Virus record (IMG/VR): IMGVR_UViG_3300033153_008305
Coordinates: 1-42,616 of that record
Origin: a virus
Strand: one strand, 5' to 3'
DNA length: 42,616 nt
A program made the position numbers and the translations under genes. A model generated the notes under the pieces. The model was given only the letters and a program-made list of their open reading frames with translations, ran no database searches and was not told the DNA's origin. Shown one piece after another: positions 21,068 through 31,400 of this stretch (the stretch's first letter is position 1; each line of letters begins with the position of its first letter).

Positions 21068-23483
21068 CGTTGGCGAGCTAAACGTAAAGCTAACAGCTGA
21101 CGCCAGGTCGCTTGAAAGCGCGCTCGGTTCGGCGCAATCGGCTATCAGCGGTTTCACCGTGGCAGCCACGACGGCGTTTGTCGCCGTCGGCGGCGCCATA
21201 GGTATCGCCACCGCCGCGGCCCAAAAGCAAGAGGAAGCCGAGATCCGATTGAAGGGCGCCCTCAAGGCGACCGGTCAGTCAACGGACATCTCGGGGTTGA
21301 AGGCTTACGCCTCCGCCCTTCAAGAGGTGACGACGTTCGGCGACGAAGTGACGCTTGAAAGCGCCGCCATGCTGGCGTCGTTCGCCATGACCGAAGATCA
21401 GATCAAAGGCCTGATACCTGCGGTGCAAAACCTTGCAGCCTTCACCGGCCGCGACCTAAAGGAAGCCGCTATCGGTGTTGGCAAGGTCGTCGCTATCGGC
21501 GCGGGCGCGTTTACCGATTGGGGCATAGCGTTATCCGAAGCGGAGAAAAAAGCATTTAACGCAGGTGACCAAGCCACGCGGGTCGCCATGGCGATGGACA
21601 TCTTGCACCGCAACACCGGCGACGCGGCCAAGGCCCTGGCCAACACTGCCGGCGGGGCAATGGAACAATTCAAGGGCGCCGCCGGGGATGTGCTCGAGGC
21701 CGTCGGGAGGCTAGTCAGAACGCCGGTGATGGATTTCTTCGGCGAACTAAAGCTAGCCGCGAAGGGCGCCGGCGCCGTTGTTGAGCACTTCGGAGAGATG
21801 TTCAAGCGCATTACTCCGGAGGCGAAGGCTTCGGCCGTAGAGCTAGGGAAGGTGGCCCTCAAGGCGACCGGTGTGGGCCTGGCCTTCCTGGCCGTCAATA
21901 AGGTGTTGCCGGTCTTCAAGGTTCTGGCCGCGGCGTCGTCTGTCGCGAGCGCGGGCCTGGGTGCATCGCTAAAGGGTCTACTCAAATCGACGACCTCCCT
22001 GGCCGGCGGGCTATTCCGCTTAGCCCTACCGTTCGCGGCGGTCGCCGCCGGGTTGGTAGGCACCGTCGTATTGGTCGGCGCTGTCAGCAAGGCTTGGGAC
22101 GCTGGCCTGTTCGGGATGAAGGACCAAGTGAAGGGCCTGGCGTCGTCGATCCGAGAGGCTATCCCCGAGGCGCTCGATTGGGTTCAAAAGCAAATCGGAG
22201 GCTTTGCCTCCAACGCGGTCGAGGCGCTCGCCGTTGTCATGGGAATGCTCAAGGGCGAAACCCCAGAGCAAATCTTCAAACGGGTAAAGGCGTTCGAAGC
22301 CGCCATCGGTCCGACGCTAGAAGACGCGGCAAACGACTTCAAAGAGGGTCTCGCCAGCATCGTGGAAGCGGGCGAAGAGGGCCAGCGGCTAATCACCGAC
22401 GCGGTCAAGAATTCGGGCATTGGTGAAGTGCTCGGCGATTTGCGAACCGCAGTAAGGCAAACGGTAAGGGCCTTTACCCGCGGGGCCAGGCCCGGCAAGG
22501 GGCCCACGGCCGCGGCCAAGGGCGGCGGGGCAGCGGCTGTGGGCGACATCGACTTCGCCCCGGTGTTGGCATCGCTTCGGAACAAGGCCGCCGAGAAATC
22601 GGAGCAACTCTCGACCGCCTTTGGAGACGCCGCGAACACGGTGTCGTCGGGCCTCGGAGAGTCAAGCGAGATCCTGAGCGCCGCCATGCAGGGGGCACAG
22701 GCCGGCCCAATCGGCATCGCCATCGCCGCCATCGTCGCGCTGCTTATGAAGACCGAGACATTCGGTGAAATCATCGCCGCCCTGAACACTTCAATCGGCT
22801 CGGCCGTTAGGACCATAGATGCCCTGTTGGTGGGTATCGGCCCGCTATTCACCTCGTTGATTAGCCTTAGCAACGTCGTGACGGGTATCGCCACGGCGTT
22901 CTTTTCCATGACGTCGATGCTGGTTCCATTCGGTGCCGTAGTGGAAGGCTTCACTTCGAGGATCACCGAGGTGACGACGCTTCTTACCAAGGGCTTCAAC
23001 AACATCGTTGTCGCCATCGCCCGCTTCGTCAAGAAAATCCCCGGCATCGGCAAGAGCCTCCATAAGCAAGTCATGAAACTAGCCATCATGACCGGCGAAG
23101 AGGTGACTCCGGACGTCTCAACCCTAAACGACAGTGCGGACAAGGCATCCGACCAACTGTCCGAGACCGGCGAGAAGCTACTGAACGTGCCCGCGGGCTT
23201 CAAGGTTGTCGCAGCGCGATACAATGCACAAAACGCGCAACTTGCCGCGGGTGGCCCCGATGTCCCAGGGACAGGCGGGGCGGGCGGGGCGGGCGGCGCG
23301 GGCGGGGGCCTGTCTGCCGAGGCAAGAGGTGGTGTGAATATCGGCCAAGTCAACATCAGCGGAGTCAACGACCCTGAGAAAATCTACAGTGAGTTCAAAC
23401 AAGCGATGAAGCGCGACATCTTCGCGAACTCCGGATCCAGCTTCGCGGGCCGTGGCGCTGGCGCCGCGGTGTCGGTGGCGTAA
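21057..23483 (+). CDS. Tape measure protein
   Basis: 808 residues, Ala/Gly/Lys-rich and largely helical, beginning NVGELNVKLTADARSLESAL, a classic tape measure N-terminus. Hydrophobic stretches encoded near nt 21880-22090 and 22830-22930 may insert into host membrane during DNA ejection. It sets tail length; 808 residues at about 1.5 angstrom per residue predicts a tail near 120 nm. The C-terminal Gly-rich linker (GGAGGAGGAGGG) precedes a terminal VNIGQVNISGVNDPEKIY segment. Confidence 0.93.
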   Translation: MATNVGELNVKLTADARSLESALGSAQSAISGFTVAATTAFVAVGGAIGIATAAAQKQEEAEIRLKGALKATGQSTDISGLKAYASALQEVTTFGDEVTLESAAMLASFAMTEDQIKGLIPAVQNLAAFTGRDLKEAAIGVGKVVAIGAGAFTDWGIALSEAEKKAFNAGDQATRVAMAMDILHRNTGDAAKALANTAGGAMEQFKGAAGDVLEAVGRLVRTPVMDFFGELKLAAKGAGAVVEHFGEMFKRITPEAKASAVELGKVALKATGVGLAFLAVNKVLPVFKVLAAASSVASAGLGASLKGLLKSTTSLAGGLFRLALPFAAVAAGLVGTVVLVGAVSKAWDAGLFGMKDQVKGLASSIREAIPEALDWVQKQIGGFASNAVEALAVVMGMLKGETPEQIFKRVKAFEAAIGPTLEDAANDFKEGLASIVEAGEEGQRLITDAVKNSGIGEVLGDLRTAVRQTVRAFTRGARPGKGPTAAAKGGGAAAVGDIDFAPVLASLRNKAAEKSEQLSTAFGDAANTVSSGLGESSEILSAAMQGAQAGPIGIAIAAIVALLMKTETFGEIIAALNTSIGSAVRTIDALLVGIGPLFTSLISLSNVVTGIATAFFSMTSMLVPFGAVVEGFTSRITEVTTLLTKGFNNIVVAIARFVKKIPGIGKSLHKQVMKLAIMTGEEVTPDVSTLNDSADKASDQLSETGEKLLNVPAGFKVVAARYNAQNAQLAAGGPDVPGTGGAGGAGGAGGGLSAEARGGVNIGQVNISGVNDPEKIYSEFKQAMKRDIFANSGSSFAGRGAGAAVSVA

Positions 23484-23842
23484 TGGCGGCGATGACTTTG
23501 GACGGGACAACGATACCCATCGATCAACTTGACGTCGAAGTGCAATCCCTCGGCGAGGGCGAGCGCGCGTTCGACGGCAGCCTGCGCCTATACCGCAAAG
23601 GATTCAAGCGACTCTGGCGGGTGCGCACAAAGACAATCCCCTCGGCCACTGCGGTGACTATCAGAGACCTCGTGCTAGATCTCACCAACGTCATCACACT
23701 TGCAGGCGACGTGGTCTCGGGAGAGTCAGACGACATCACCGTCATCGGCGAGACTATCTCCGAGGTCTACGCGCAAGCCTACTCCGGAGGCGCCTGGGAT
23801 AACGACATGCGCGTCCTAACGTTTTCGCTGAGGGAACTCTAG
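23483..23842 (+). CDS. Distal tail/tail-tip protein
   Basis: 119 residues; ATG overlaps the tape measure stop (TAATG). Beta-rich with GERAFDGSLRLYRKGFKRLWRVRT, typical of small proteins between the tape measure and the tail-tip hub. Probably a distal tail ring or hub-associated subunit. Confidence 0.65.
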   Translation: MAAMTLDGTTIPIDQLDVEVQSLGEGERAFDGSLRLYRKGFKRLWRVRTKTIPSATAVTIRDLVLDLTNVITLAGDVVSGESDDITVIGETISEVYAQAYSGGAWDNDMRVLTFSLREL

Positions 23843-25416
23843 TGGCGTTTTTGAGCCTCAACGGTTGGGCCATCCCCACGGTGGAGTTCAGTCGCAATAC
23901 GCTACGCGTAGGCGACCGGGGTCGCGTGCATGGCGGCGAATGGATGGCGTATGACCGGTATACCAAGCGCGAATGGACGGCTCGCACATCACCCATGCCC
24001 GCCGATGACGCCAACGCCCTGGCGCATATGCTCCGCGGGCTAGGTCACCATTGGAGTTTCGACGACGAGACTCTGACCTCGTCGAATAGCTACAACATAG
24101 ACGCGGGCGGCACCTACTCAGTCATGGTTGGCACGGCAGCCGACGGCGCCGAGGTAGTCAACGGCGCGGCAAACGGCAAAGGGATTCAAGTCGACCCCGC
24201 AAGCGTCAACGTGCTAAGCGCCAATCAAGCCAGCGTAGAGACCGACACAACGGGCTTTACCGCGATCGACGGCGCAGCCCTGACGCAAGATGCGACTCAC
24301 TATTGGACAGGCACCAAGTCCCTCAAAGTCGTGACAAGCGGCGCGGTCAACTCGATAGCCGGGGGCGTAGAAACTGACGGCATCACGACGGGCATCGCCT
24401 ACTATTGTCTCGCGAGCGCATACGTCAAGGCCACGGCGGCCATCTCGGTCACCATCGATATGTATGACGCCGACGCCGTCCAGGCCGCGGGCGGTAGCGT
24501 CTATTCTTTGGAGGCGGGGAAGTGGCATCGTATCCGCGTGGGCCCCTGGCTCCGAGCCGCGACGACCGATCTCCGAGTACGGGTAACGGAGTCGGTGGCC
24601 GATAGCAACGTGACGTTCTACGTTGACGGCTTGCAACTCGAGACACTTAGCACCGCCACGATTGATTGGCCGCATACCGCTTGGATGGCGGGCGGCACGT
24701 CGCGCGCTTCGCCGGATGTGATCGCGTTTGATGACGCAACGTTTTTCGATCAGTTTACACAAGACTTCACGATCAACCTGTTTGCGTCGGTGCCGTCAAC
24801 GACCTTTACGTCGCAAACGATGGACCTGCTTTTTGCGCAGGATAGTCCGGCATGGAACGAAACACTAAGAATGCGCGTCCAAACTGGGGTCCTCTACGCT
24901 GGATACCGAAGCGGTGGATCTGGTGTCTCGACCCTGCAACGCGCGCTAGGGACAGACTGGGACGATGGCGGTAGCGCGGTTACCGGCGGCACGATAAAAA
25001 TGTGTACCATCGTGAGAAGAACGAAGCCCCTCGCGGATGGGTATAAAATGGCGCTCTACTTCGATGGGGTGCTAGCCCAAGGGCGGTCGAATACCGGCCC
25101 TGACGCTACTCAATTCGATTCGTTCTGGCTCGGCAACAATGGTCAGATAGGGGGCGGCGGGCAACAACATGGGGGGATAATCGACGAGCTAACGATGTGC
25201 CCATACCCTTGGTCGGCAAACATGATTGCGGCGGTGGCAGCCAATTCCAAGTTCGGCCCGATCCCAAAGCTCACAGCAACGGGCGACTTTCTCGATACCG
25301 GCTCAAGTCTGGACGTGTTCGCCGCCGAGATATCAATCAACCATGAGCCCGCGGTGCAAAGCAACGCGTGGGATAACGCGTCACGTAGCGTTTCGTTCAA
25401 ACTGATCGAACCATGA
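23842..25416 (+). CDS. Tail-tip protein with CBM-like and LamG-like domains
   Basis: 524 residues. Residues 1-75 resemble a short tail-attachment domain (WTARTSPMP.DDANALAHMLRG.GHHWSFDD). Residues ~115-275 form a carbohydrate-binding-module-like beta-sandwich (HYWTGTKSLKV..., VTFYVDGLQLE). Residues ~280-450 resemble a LamG/concanavalin jelly roll ending GGIIDELTMCPYPWSANMIAA. The C-terminal ~70 residues (DVFAAEISINHEPAVQSNAWDNASR) echo the previous gene's end (YAQAYSGGAWDNDMR), suggesting a related tail domain. It likely binds host-surface glycan. GTG start overlaps the previous stop. Confidence 0.7.
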   Translation: MAFLSLNGWAIPTVEFSRNTLRVGDRGRVHGGEWMAYDRYTKREWTARTSPMPADDANALAHMLRGLGHHWSFDDETLTSSNSYNIDAGGTYSVMVGTAADGAEVVNGAANGKGIQVDPASVNVLSANQASVETDTTGFTAIDGAALTQDATHYWTGTKSLKVVTSGAVNSIAGGVETDGITTGIAYYCLASAYVKATAAISVTIDMYDADAVQAAGGSVYSLEAGKWHRIRVGPWLRAATTDLRVRVTESVADSNVTFYVDGLQLETLSTATIDWPHTAWMAGGTSRASPDVIAFDDATFFDQFTQDFTINLFASVPSTTFTSQTMDLLFAQDSPAWNETLRMRVQTGVLYAGYRSGGSGVSTLQRALGTDWDDGGSAVTGGTIKMCTIVRRTKPLADGYKMALYFDGVLAQGRSNTGPDATQFDSFWLGNNGQIGGGGQQHGGIIDELTMCPYPWSANMIAAVAANSKFGPIPKLTATGDFLDTGSSLDVFAAEISINHEPAVQSNAWDNASRSVSFKLIEP

Positions 25417-27947
25417 AAACCATAAGCGCCACAAGAGAAGCCTACCTGGCTGCCCCCGCGAGGACCGACCATCTCCGCGTCGAGCTATATAGCAGTGGCT
25501 ACATCGATATGGGTAGCTGGAATAGCCACGATTGGGTTATCAGCGCGACCATAAGCGAGACCATCGACGGGCCGACGGCCACGGCCACGGTTCAGTTTTG
25601 GCGCGAGCGCGGGTCCGATAGCCTGTCGCCGTTGGTAAGCGGCTCAGTGTTGGCCATCGCCACAAACATGCGCATCTTCACCGCGACGTTGCCCGAGGGG
25701 TTGGTACCTCAGTACCCATCCGACTATACGCTATCGTTCATCGGCACCATCGACGATGTGGACATCGGCTCGGGAAACAAATCCCGCATCACCGTTCGCG
25801 CGCGCGACCTCGGCGGCGGGCTGCAAGACGCGTTCATCCAAGACGTGACCAAGTATGGATCCGGCGGCGGCAAGGCGCTCGAAGATGTGATCGACGACAT
25901 CCTGGGAGATTGGGCAAGTAGCCACACACTCACCACCGTCGGCACGCCGAGTTGGAGCCTGCTCGAGTACAAGCAAGTCAAAGAGCCTATCATGTCTGCT
26001 ATCCGCAAACTCACGGGTCAGATAGGTTGGGATGTCCGCTATCGGTGGAGCAACATCTCATCTGATTACGAGTTGACTCTCTACGAGCCAGCTCGCGCAG
26101 GCGGCATCGTTCGCACGTTCGGGCTAGATGACTACTTCGCGATCACACAAGCCTCGGTGAGTCGTCGCGATGTCCGCAATAAGATCGACATCATTTATCG
26201 CACGTCGCCGTCGGGCCCGCCGCTAACCTATAGCGCGCCATCGGCGGGGTCATCGACGCAGACAAAGTATGGTGTCCGCTATTGCCAAATAACGGAATCG
26301 AGCACCTCGAATATTGATAGCCTCGCCGAGGCCACGGTGATGGGCGATTCTATCCTTTCGGACCTCGAAGAGCCGTTGATAAGCCACGGCGCGGAGATGC
26401 CGTTTTTCTTCGCGGCAATGCTCGGGGATTATTATCGGTTTGCGGCCAATCATCTCTACGATTCGAATCAAGACCTCGCGGTTGTCGGAATAGAACACCG
26501 CTTCGGAGATGGCAAAGCGCGCACGATACTGACGTGCCGCGGCGTCCCCTCGGGAGGAACCGACCGCTGGCTTGAAAGTGACGCCCGCCCCGGGCTTGCC
26601 ACGGCGTCCGACAACTATAGTGACGTGGCGCCCACCTCGGTTGCGACTGCGTCAAATATAGGCACGGTCATCGTGACCTATGCTGACCCGCGCTCCGCGA
26701 CGCCCCCGGTGCCCGACTGGCGATACACCGAGTGCTACTGCGACACGAACGTTGATCCGGTAGACCTGGTAGCGCGGGGTAAGCAGACCCGCTTTGAAAT
26801 CGGCGGCCTTATCCCCGGCGAGACGTACTACACAAAGCTGAAAATCATCGATGATTCTGGCAACGTTTCCACCGAAGCGATATCCTCGGCGCAGGAAGTC
26901 AGCAAGGTATCAACCGGCGACATCGACCTATCGTCCAATATGTCGACACCGATCCCGAATTCGGAATTCGGCCAGCAATCTTCGGCCGCCGTGCCGCCTG
27001 ACAACTGGACGGTTTCAGCTGGCAGTTGGTCGGCGACGGGGGTGGGGAACATATATCTCGACACGACCGACGCCATCACCGGCGCCAATAGCCTCAAGTT
27101 CGAAGGCGAGCCGACTGACCCAGGCGGCGACCACACGACGCACATCACGAGTGACAAGGTGCCGTTGCGCGAGGGGCGTGTCTATTTGCTACGCGCCATC
27201 GTGAAGCGTCCGAGCGGCGACGCGTCAGACGTGGATATGCGCTTCGCGGCCGTTTACTATGACAAAGACGAGGCGCTGATTTCTGCCTTCAACCATTGCA
27301 CCCTAAGCGGCAAGGCGAGCGGCACCGATTGGACCCTCACAGGGGGCCAGCGCCAGCAACTCATCGGCGCCGCGGGCTGGTATCTGGTAGAGAAAGCGTT
27401 CATCCCACCCACCACGACGGCGTTCATGGCCGCGCGCATAGGCAAGAAGCGGGTCGGCGGTGGCGGCGGATCCAACGATGGGCACGATATTCTCGTAGAT
27501 TCATGTGTCATCGTGCCACACGTCGAAGAGGTACAGACGTATCTCAGTGGAGATCAGACGATAGGCACAGGCGCATGGGACCAAGTCGAACTCGACACCG
27601 AGACGATTGACACCGCGGCCGCTTTCGCCGTGGGGACTTACACTTGGACGGCGCCGTATACGGCGCGTTACCGCATCATCGGCCGCGCGGTATGGGACAA
27701 TCAAGACGCGGCGGCCATGACGGCCGCGCGCCTTACCCTCGGCGGGAGCCCCTGGAAGTACGGCCCCCCCGCGCTCGGAACGAACGCTTGGACGGTTGAT
27801 ACGAACGAAGTAGACTCGGGCGAAGTTGAGCTAGCAATCGGCGACACGGTCACCCTCGAAGTGAAACACGCTTCGGCGGGTGCCCAAGATCTGACATCTG
27901 GAGTTGACGCAACATCACTGCACATCGTGCAACTAGGAGGATTCTGA
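25413..27947 (+). CDS. Tail hub/tip protein with FN3, CBM-like and C1q-like domains
   Basis: 844 residues. The first ~380 resemble the baseplate-hub/tail-tip fold (gp27-like): an early WVISATISETIDGPTATATV, GTIDDVDIGSGNKSRITVRARD, LTGQIGWDVRYRW and later AMLGDYYRF. Residues ~400-490 resemble a fibronectin type III unit. Residues ~500-700 resemble a carbohydrate-binding sandwich, and ~720-844 a C1q/TNF-like jelly roll (GTYTWTAPYTARYRIIGRAVW). It probably forms the tail tip and displays receptor-binding domains. It overlaps its neighbour by four bases (ATGA). Confidence 0.75.
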   Translation: MKTISATREAYLAAPARTDHLRVELYSSGYIDMGSWNSHDWVISATISETIDGPTATATVQFWRERGSDSLSPLVSGSVLAIATNMRIFTATLPEGLVPQYPSDYTLSFIGTIDDVDIGSGNKSRITVRARDLGGGLQDAFIQDVTKYGSGGGKALEDVIDDILGDWASSHTLTTVGTPSWSLLEYKQVKEPIMSAIRKLTGQIGWDVRYRWSNISSDYELTLYEPARAGGIVRTFGLDDYFAITQASVSRRDVRNKIDIIYRTSPSGPPLTYSAPSAGSSTQTKYGVRYCQITESSTSNIDSLAEATVMGDSILSDLEEPLISHGAEMPFFFAAMLGDYYRFAANHLYDSNQDLAVVGIEHRFGDGKARTILTCRGVPSGGTDRWLESDARPGLATASDNYSDVAPTSVATASNIGTVIVTYADPRSATPPVPDWRYTECYCDTNVDPVDLVARGKQTRFEIGGLIPGETYYTKLKIIDDSGNVSTEAISSAQEVSKVSTGDIDLSSNMSTPIPNSEFGQQSSAAVPPDNWTVSAGSWSATGVGNIYLDTTDAITGANSLKFEGEPTDPGGDHTTHITSDKVPLREGRVYLLRAIVKRPSGDASDVDMRFAAVYYDKDEALISAFNHCTLSGKASGTDWTLTGGQRQQLIGAAGWYLVEKAFIPPTTTAFMAARIGKKRVGGGGGSNDGHDILVDSCVIVPHVEEVQTYLSGDQTIGTGAWDQVELDTETIDTAAAFAVGTYTWTAPYTARYRIIGRAVWDNQDAAAMTAARLTLGGSPWKYGPPALGTNAWTVDTNEVDSGEVELAIGDTVTLEVKHASAGAQDLTSGVDATSLHIVQLGGF

Positions 27948-27948
27948 C

Positions 27949-28464
27949 ATGAGACCATTTGCATTCTTGGCAGCGATGCTTTGCGCTTCGCTCGCCCATG
28001 CCCAGACAGATCACAAGCAAGGCTCCTGGTCTGACTGGATCGAACTCGGCGCCATGACCAACTGCAGTGTCGCATCAATAAACAGTGCGGTGATTTGCGG
28101 CAGTACTAGAGGCATCAAAGTACAGGGGTACAACTTCCTGACTCTCGAGATCCTCTATACCCAAAGCGCCGGCACTGGGTACAGTTTCTACCTCGAGACT
28201 TGCTACGAGGGCCACGCGTCAACCGATTGCACCGGGGCAACGGACTGGTACCGCGTCGTGACGGAGTCGGTGGTAGCGGGCACCGGGATTTCCCTGACAG
28301 CGGATCCGTTCATCCATTTGACGGCCGCCTCGGATCGAATCACCTACACCATCCCGATCAACTATCTACGGCTCAGGCTCAACGCCATGACGGCCAGCGG
28401 GTCGCCCGACGCCAATGACAAGATCACTGTAAGCGCGCGCCTGAACTGGGTCCCGAGCCTTTAG
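27949..28464 (+). CDS. Secreted-type tail-region protein with Sec signal peptide
   Basis: 171 residues after a strong AGGAGG. The N-terminus MRPFAFLAAMLCASLAHA|Q is a textbook type I signal peptide (AHA cleavage after residue 18). The mature part is beta-rich with six cysteines (for example NCSVAS, ICGST, CYEGH, DCTG), consistent with disulfides in an oxidising compartment. It lies between the tail hub and a fibre-like gene, where virion proteins are expected to stay cytoplasmic. Function unknown. Confidence 0.7.
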   Translation: MRPFAFLAAMLCASLAHAQTDHKQGSWSDWIELGAMTNCSVASINSAVICGSTRGIKVQGYNFLTLEILYTQSAGTGYSFYLETCYEGHASTDCTGATDWYRVVTESVVAGTGISLTADPFIHLTAASDRITYTIPINYLRLRLNAMTASGSPDANDKITVSARLNWVPSL

Positions 28465-28474
28465 GAGTTTCACA

Positions 28475-31400
28475 ATGCGACTACTCAAGACGTGTACCGT
28501 TTTGCTTTGCGCGGCCCTAGTCATGGGTAGCGCGGGCGTATCCAGAGTTAACCCAAAGGACGCTGGTAGCTCGGTGCTTTCCGGGCTTTATTCTTGGACC
28601 GGCGCAGAAACCAATTGCATCATCCAACTCGCGGCGGACGATATTTCTCCAGAGGTCGCGGTGCCAAGCGGATGTAGCACTAACGATGGCGGCAATATCC
28701 TCCTAACAGCCACCAACAGTGGCGACATCGCCATCACGACTTTTGATGGGGCACTGCCCGGGCAAATTTTGTACCTCATTGGTCAAGACGCCCTCGGCGG
28801 ATCCAACCTCACCACCATCGCAGACGCCAGTAACTTCACCCTTTCCCGAGCATGGTCGTCTGAGGATCAAGGGGCAGGCAACCCGGTGCTAGTCCTCATC
28901 ACCACGGCCACGGATACGTTCGTCGAGATAGGCCGTATCAACGGGCTCCGCGACTTCGACGCCGAGATGATTCAAAGTGCCACACTCAACGCGGCCAGCG
29001 GAGACGAGGTCTCGCTCGATATTCAGTACACGGTGAACAAGGCGTCGTCGGGCGATGATTATGGCATCCGTGTTCGCCAGACAGACACGGCTTCCCCGGG
29101 CACAAGCTACTTGCTCGACCTCGGCGTGGGCGCTGGAAGCAAGTTCACGGTCACCAACGCGGGCACCGTCTCGGTTACAGCGGCCATCGTCGGAGAGAAT
29201 TCCGAGACGTTACAGAATACGCCCGACGGATCTTGGACGGTGGCCGGATCTGGTGGCAGCAACAATGAAGACCTCGCCATCGATTTGGAGACCGCCGACA
29301 GCGTGATGCTCTCGAGTTCGACCGGCGTGGCAGTCATAGACAGCGGCGCAATCAACATCGCCGCCGCGGCCGCAAGTCTCTCAGGCAACATCACCCTCGA
29401 GTCGGGCGGCGCCATAGTCACGACCTCAGACGGTGATTTGGACCTGACTCCAAATGGGACAGGCGTTGTCGACGTCACTGACAGCGAGGTCCACATAGGC
29501 GATGGCACCTATTCCTTCGGGCATAGCCCGGTGCTCGCCTGCGAAGGCGCGGTGGAAGTGGACGGCGTCCTATATGCCGACGGCGGAATCGAGCTAACGA
29601 GCGCCGAGACCATCACCAACGCTGGCGACGGAGTAGTCGTTCTGACCGGCGTGGGCGGATCCAATAATGAGAACGCAAGTTTCGATTTGGAAAGCTCCGC
29701 AAACACCGTGGGTATCGGGACTAGCACCGGCGTCACGCTTTGGGATTGGGGCGCTCTCGGTCTTGCAAGCGGCTCGATTGACCTCTCAAGCGGGAACGCC
29801 ACATCGGTCGGAGATGTGGAGCTTGACTCTCTGACTTCGGCCGGCACCTCGATCACCACCAATTCATCGACACTTGTTTTGCAACAGAGTCTTGACGCGG
29901 CAAGCGGCAACGTCATCACGATGGACTCGCATGCCGATGCCGAGCTAACCGCTTCCAGCACGGCGCAGGTCTATCTTTTCGTGAACCCAGAAATTGAGCA
30001 AACCGGCAGCGCTTCATATTCGGCCATCGAAGTTGACGTCACCGAGACGTCAACTGGGTCAGGTTCCAACTTGCTACTCGACTTGCAGGTGGCCGACTCA
30101 AGTAAGTACTCGGTGTCAAACGCAGGCGTGGTAACGCTTTCCGGAGCGATCACGGGAGCGAATGGCGAGCTATTCGCCAATAGCACCGATAATCAGTGGG
30201 TGATGACGGATGTCGGCAGCCAGGGCGAAGCCCTAGCTATTGACCTTGGTTCAGTCGCGGACACCATCGGCCTTTCGTCAACAACGGGCGTGACCCTTAT
30301 TGACGCAGGCGCCATCGGCCTAGCTTCGGGCGCAATCGATCTTTCCGAGGGCAATCTCACCAACGGCGGTGACCTGGCCGCGGACTCGGTGACCGCGGAT
30401 TCAACCCAACTGGCCCTAAACTACACCACTCTTGTTGCCCAGCAAGGCGCGGATGCATCTAGCGGCGACGTCGTCACAATCGACTCCCACGCAGACGCCG
30501 AGATGACGGCTTCTAGCGGCTCACAGTCGTTCCTCGCTGTCCGCGGCGAAGTTGCTCAGTCCGGCACGTCCGCTTACACCGGGCTTGAAGTCGACATGAC
30601 GGAAACGTCTACAGGCTCCGGCGCAACGTTGCTGCTGGACCTGCAGGTAGCCGACTCGACATTGATGTCGGTCGACAGTAGCGGCAACATTGCAACCGCC
30701 GGCGCCGACTTCGGCACGTCAGCAAGCCCGTTCCATAATGCATTCGCGAATGTGTTGCGAGTTGGCACAGACGGATTTACCGCCGACGCCAACTATCCCT
30801 TGCACGTGAGCACAACCACTGCCGGCGGGGGTATGCGCTTCACGTCAGTCCAGAACACGGCCAGCGGTGTCAATCTGACACTCCACCAGGATTCATCGAG
30901 CCCAACCGGCGGCGACGTCGTTGCCCAGCTCAACATGAACGGCGAAGACGACGGCAGCGGAGACACGACGTATGCGAATCTCGCAGCGGAAATCGCGTCA
31001 TCGGGCGAAGCCGCGGGCAGTGAGCGCGGCATCATGCGACTGAAGGTCGTGGAGAACGCGGCGTCAACGGAGTACCTCCGACTTGACGCAACGGCCGCGG
31101 TGGAAGAAATCATAGCCAGCAAAACGCTCGACATGGGCGGCGCGGATATCCACGAGGCGGTCAACGTGTATAGGGATGCACCGACAAGCGACTCCCTACC
31201 GCCGGACCTCACCATAAGGGCAGCCGACGCTTGGCCGTTCGCCACAGGTGGCAACGCATCGGGCGGCGACCTATGGTTAGACAGTGGTATCGGTCAACGG
31301 ATCTACACAGTTTTGGATTATTCTCAGTGCAGCACAGACACTGTAACCATCGTGGTGAATGGGTCTGCGACGTCGGTGTTAACGGAGGGCAGCCAATGGA

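Noticed and set aside
22184-23368. 394-codon reverse ORF
   Set aside because: Shadow of the tape measure gene caused by high-GC codon bias; Ser/Pro/Ala-rich artefact.
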